Assembly: GCF_030272615.1 (NCBI RefSeq)
Contig: NC_081409.1
Span: forward strand, 532,560,291 to 532,624,290
DNA length: 64,000 nt
Reading direction: 5' to 3'
DNA from: Cryptomeria japonica
Lineage: Eukaryota; Streptophyta; Pinopsida; Cupressales; Cupressaceae
Position 1 is the first letter of the stretch; every line of letters starts with the position of its first letter. Shown in pieces: positions 62,702-64,000 of the stretch. Position numbers and translations under genes: made by a program. Below the pieces are notes generated by a model. It was not told the origin of the DNA. It did not search any database and worked only from the letters and a program-made list of their open reading frames with translations.

Positions 62702-63049
62702 CTGTCTTCAACATCAAATTGTGAAACCCTTGGAAGAACTGAGCTAAATTACCTTCTACGTCTCCACTCTTCGCCAACAGCAACAATAATTACTTTACCT
62801 AACGCCCCATATTTAAAGATGGAAAAGACTAAAATGAACCAACACACACTTCGGCCCAGCTTATTCTCCATGTGAAACCACTCGTGATTTGATATAATTC
62901 TGACATGCTTATTAATTAGAAATCAACTCTGCACTATCGACATGCCTTCTCATGATTGTTTCCATAATTACAATTTGAAAACACGAAAACCAAGGAAAAT
63001 TCTGTTTTGATTGCGCCGCCTTTTTTCATGACACCATCGGGCTAAGTTG

Positions 63050-63335
63050 AAAACACTACTTTGAACCTTGAACTCATTTTTAAAGAAGTTCATTGGTTCA
63101 AAGTTCAATGACAACAAGTCACATTTGCAAACAAGTAGAAAGAGACGAAAGGAACGTTCAAAAGCACAAGAATGAACCTTGAACCTTGAACCGTTTCAAA
63201 ACAAAAGTTCAATGGTTCAAGTTCAAAGCGAACACAAGACAAGCACTGAAAAGATAGCCGCAAAACACAAGACAAAAGACCGATTGAACCTTGAACCTTG
63301 AACCGTAAAGGTTCAAAGTTCAAGTTCAATGACTA
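63050..63335. repeat. Cluster of GAACCTTGAACC motifs and hairpins
   Basis: Three blocks (about 63060-63110, 63172-63228, 63284-63330) each hold TTGAACCTTGAAC-like text followed by GGTTCAA...GTTCAA. The clearest hairpin pairs 63291-63304 (TTGAACCTTGAACC) with 63310-63323 (GGTTCAAAGTTCAA) around a five-base loop, with one mismatch. It lies in the spacer between integrase and the extra ORF. Confidence 0.8.
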
Positions 63336-63621
63336 TGCTAATGACAACTTGGAACTTTATGGAACACATTTCTCTTGAACTCAAATTGTGAACTTTATTA
63401 AAGGTTCGATGAATGAGTACAAAGCTCATTTAATGAAGACTTAAGTCCTAGAAAATAATTACCCTCTTTTTTTTTTTTGATAGGCTATAAACGAAAAATA
63501 AAAAAAAAGGGGGCAAGAATTGGCTCTTGCTGGGGAATAGGACTGTGAAGGACTAGGAAGGAACTTAGGATCTCTGGTTTCACACTAAAACAAGGATGAG
63601 GATACAAAATAGGAATGGCTT

Positions 63622-63677
63622 GACACAACAAAACTGACACGACAAAACCGACACAACAAAACCGACACAACAAAACT
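63622..63677. repeat. 14 bp tandem repeat x 4
   Basis: The unit GACACAACAAAACC is repeated four times with one- or two-base changes, in the spacer after the integrase stop. Confidence 0.9.
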
Positions 63678-63711
63678 GAGCTATGTACAGAAAAATGTGA
63701 GGGACACTCGC

Positions 63712-63980
63712 TTACAATTTGTAGAGCTTGAGATCCTGTCCATTATAAGATAGGGGAAGGATAGTACCATCCATATACGCGAGCCTGAAAGAATTTGATC
63801 CCTTCACCTCATGAATTAGAAATGGACCTTTCCACAAGGACTCAAATTTTCCATGTGCTCCTCTCGGTTCCCTTCTTTTGTCCCAAAGTAGAACTTGATC
63901 TCCTTGCATAAATTTCCTCAGCCTGGCTTTACAGTCAAAAATCTGTTTAACCTGCTACTGATGTTCTATAATATGGTCAA
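63712..63980 (-). pseudogene. Gypsy integrase C-terminal region (partial)
   Basis: The segment 63909-63712 reads MQGDQVLLWDKRREPRG, then KFESLWKGPFLIHEV and LPLSYNGQDLKLYKL, the typical integrase tail of plant Ty3/gypsy elements (the GPF/Y-type module). The frame extends upstream toward 63980 (FDCKARLRKF), interrupted by a stop near 63955. The catalytic core must lie beyond the right edge. Confidence 0.82.
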
Positions 63981-64000
63981 CCAATTTTTCCCTTTCCTCT

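Larger units (their letters stand above)
58691..64000 (-). mobile_element. Ty3/gypsy element with a 3' extra ORF, running off the window
   Basis: Inferred from its parts, all on the minus strand: integrase C-terminus at 63980-63712, a 1.1 kb spacer, a long extra ORF (62612-59491), then an LTR-like stretch to 58691. It interrupts the Copia RNase H after GGTACATCT. On the minus strand the element would end CCGTTAACCAACA. The target duplication cannot be checked because the other end is outside the window. Confidence 0.65.

Noticed and set aside
63284-63330. GGTTCAA motifs considered as tRNA B-box fragments
   Set aside because: No A-box, anticodon stem or acceptor pairing is present. The motif recurs as part of a hairpin array.

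Overview
This window looks like intergenic DNA from a large-genome seed plant, most likely a gymnosperm such as a conifer. That taxon is an inference from the layout: multi-kilobase LTRs, deep nesting of old LTR retrotransposons, and no recognisable host gene, tRNA, rRNA or CRISPR array anywhere in 64 kb. Nearly every coding trace is retrotransposon gag or pol, and most of it is broken by stops and frameshifts.

Left part (1-7609). AT-rich, probably the body of a very large LTR-like repeat that ends in GGGGCATTACA near 7609. A 4.2 kb non-autonomous Copia-type element on the minus strand (2088-6282) has inserted into it. That element has two 468 bp LTRs, an initiator-Met primer site, and one open frame (2898-4982) encoding Gag plus protease plus an acidic tail. 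It has no integrase or reverse transcriptase.

Nested stack (7643-30590). The outer element is a plus-strand Gypsy-like Gag-only element with LTRs of about 3.2 kb, a 5 bp duplication (ACCCT) and a four-fold tandem primer-site leader. Four later insertions sit inside it. They are (1) a full-length Ty3/gypsy chromovirus (7853-14108, duplication GGAAA) in the 5' LTR; (2) a solo LTR of about 1.4 kb (18298-24570) that splits the gag frame; (3) a second Copia-type Gag-protease element (19016-23848, minus) inside that solo LTR; and (4) a 336 bp insert with an 8 bp duplication (29946-30281) in the 3' LTR.

Middle (30591-40126). No supported gene. It holds a probable 3.9 kb solo LTR (34483-38418) with internal minisatellites, then a 10-copy 42 bp minisatellite.

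Tat-like Gypsy element (40127-52154, minus, duplication AATAC). LTRs are about 2.8 kb. From its 5' side the order is gag, protease, an additional RNase H, reverse transcriptase with native RNase H, and integrase. The additional RNase H lies upstream of the reverse transcriptase.

Right part (52155-64000). A CT microsatellite and LTR-like sequence precede a degraded Ty1/copia element (primer site 54947, gag-pol 55002-58690). Its RNase H is cut at about 58690 by a minus-strand Gypsy element that runs off the right edge. That last element has a 3' LTR, a long extra ORF (62612-59491) downstream of pol, a hairpin-rich spacer, and the integrase C-terminus at 63712-63980.

The elements do not form one pathway. 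The two Gag-only families presumably depend on enzymes from autonomous relatives, while the chromovirus, Tat-like and Copia elements carry relics of complete enzyme sets.
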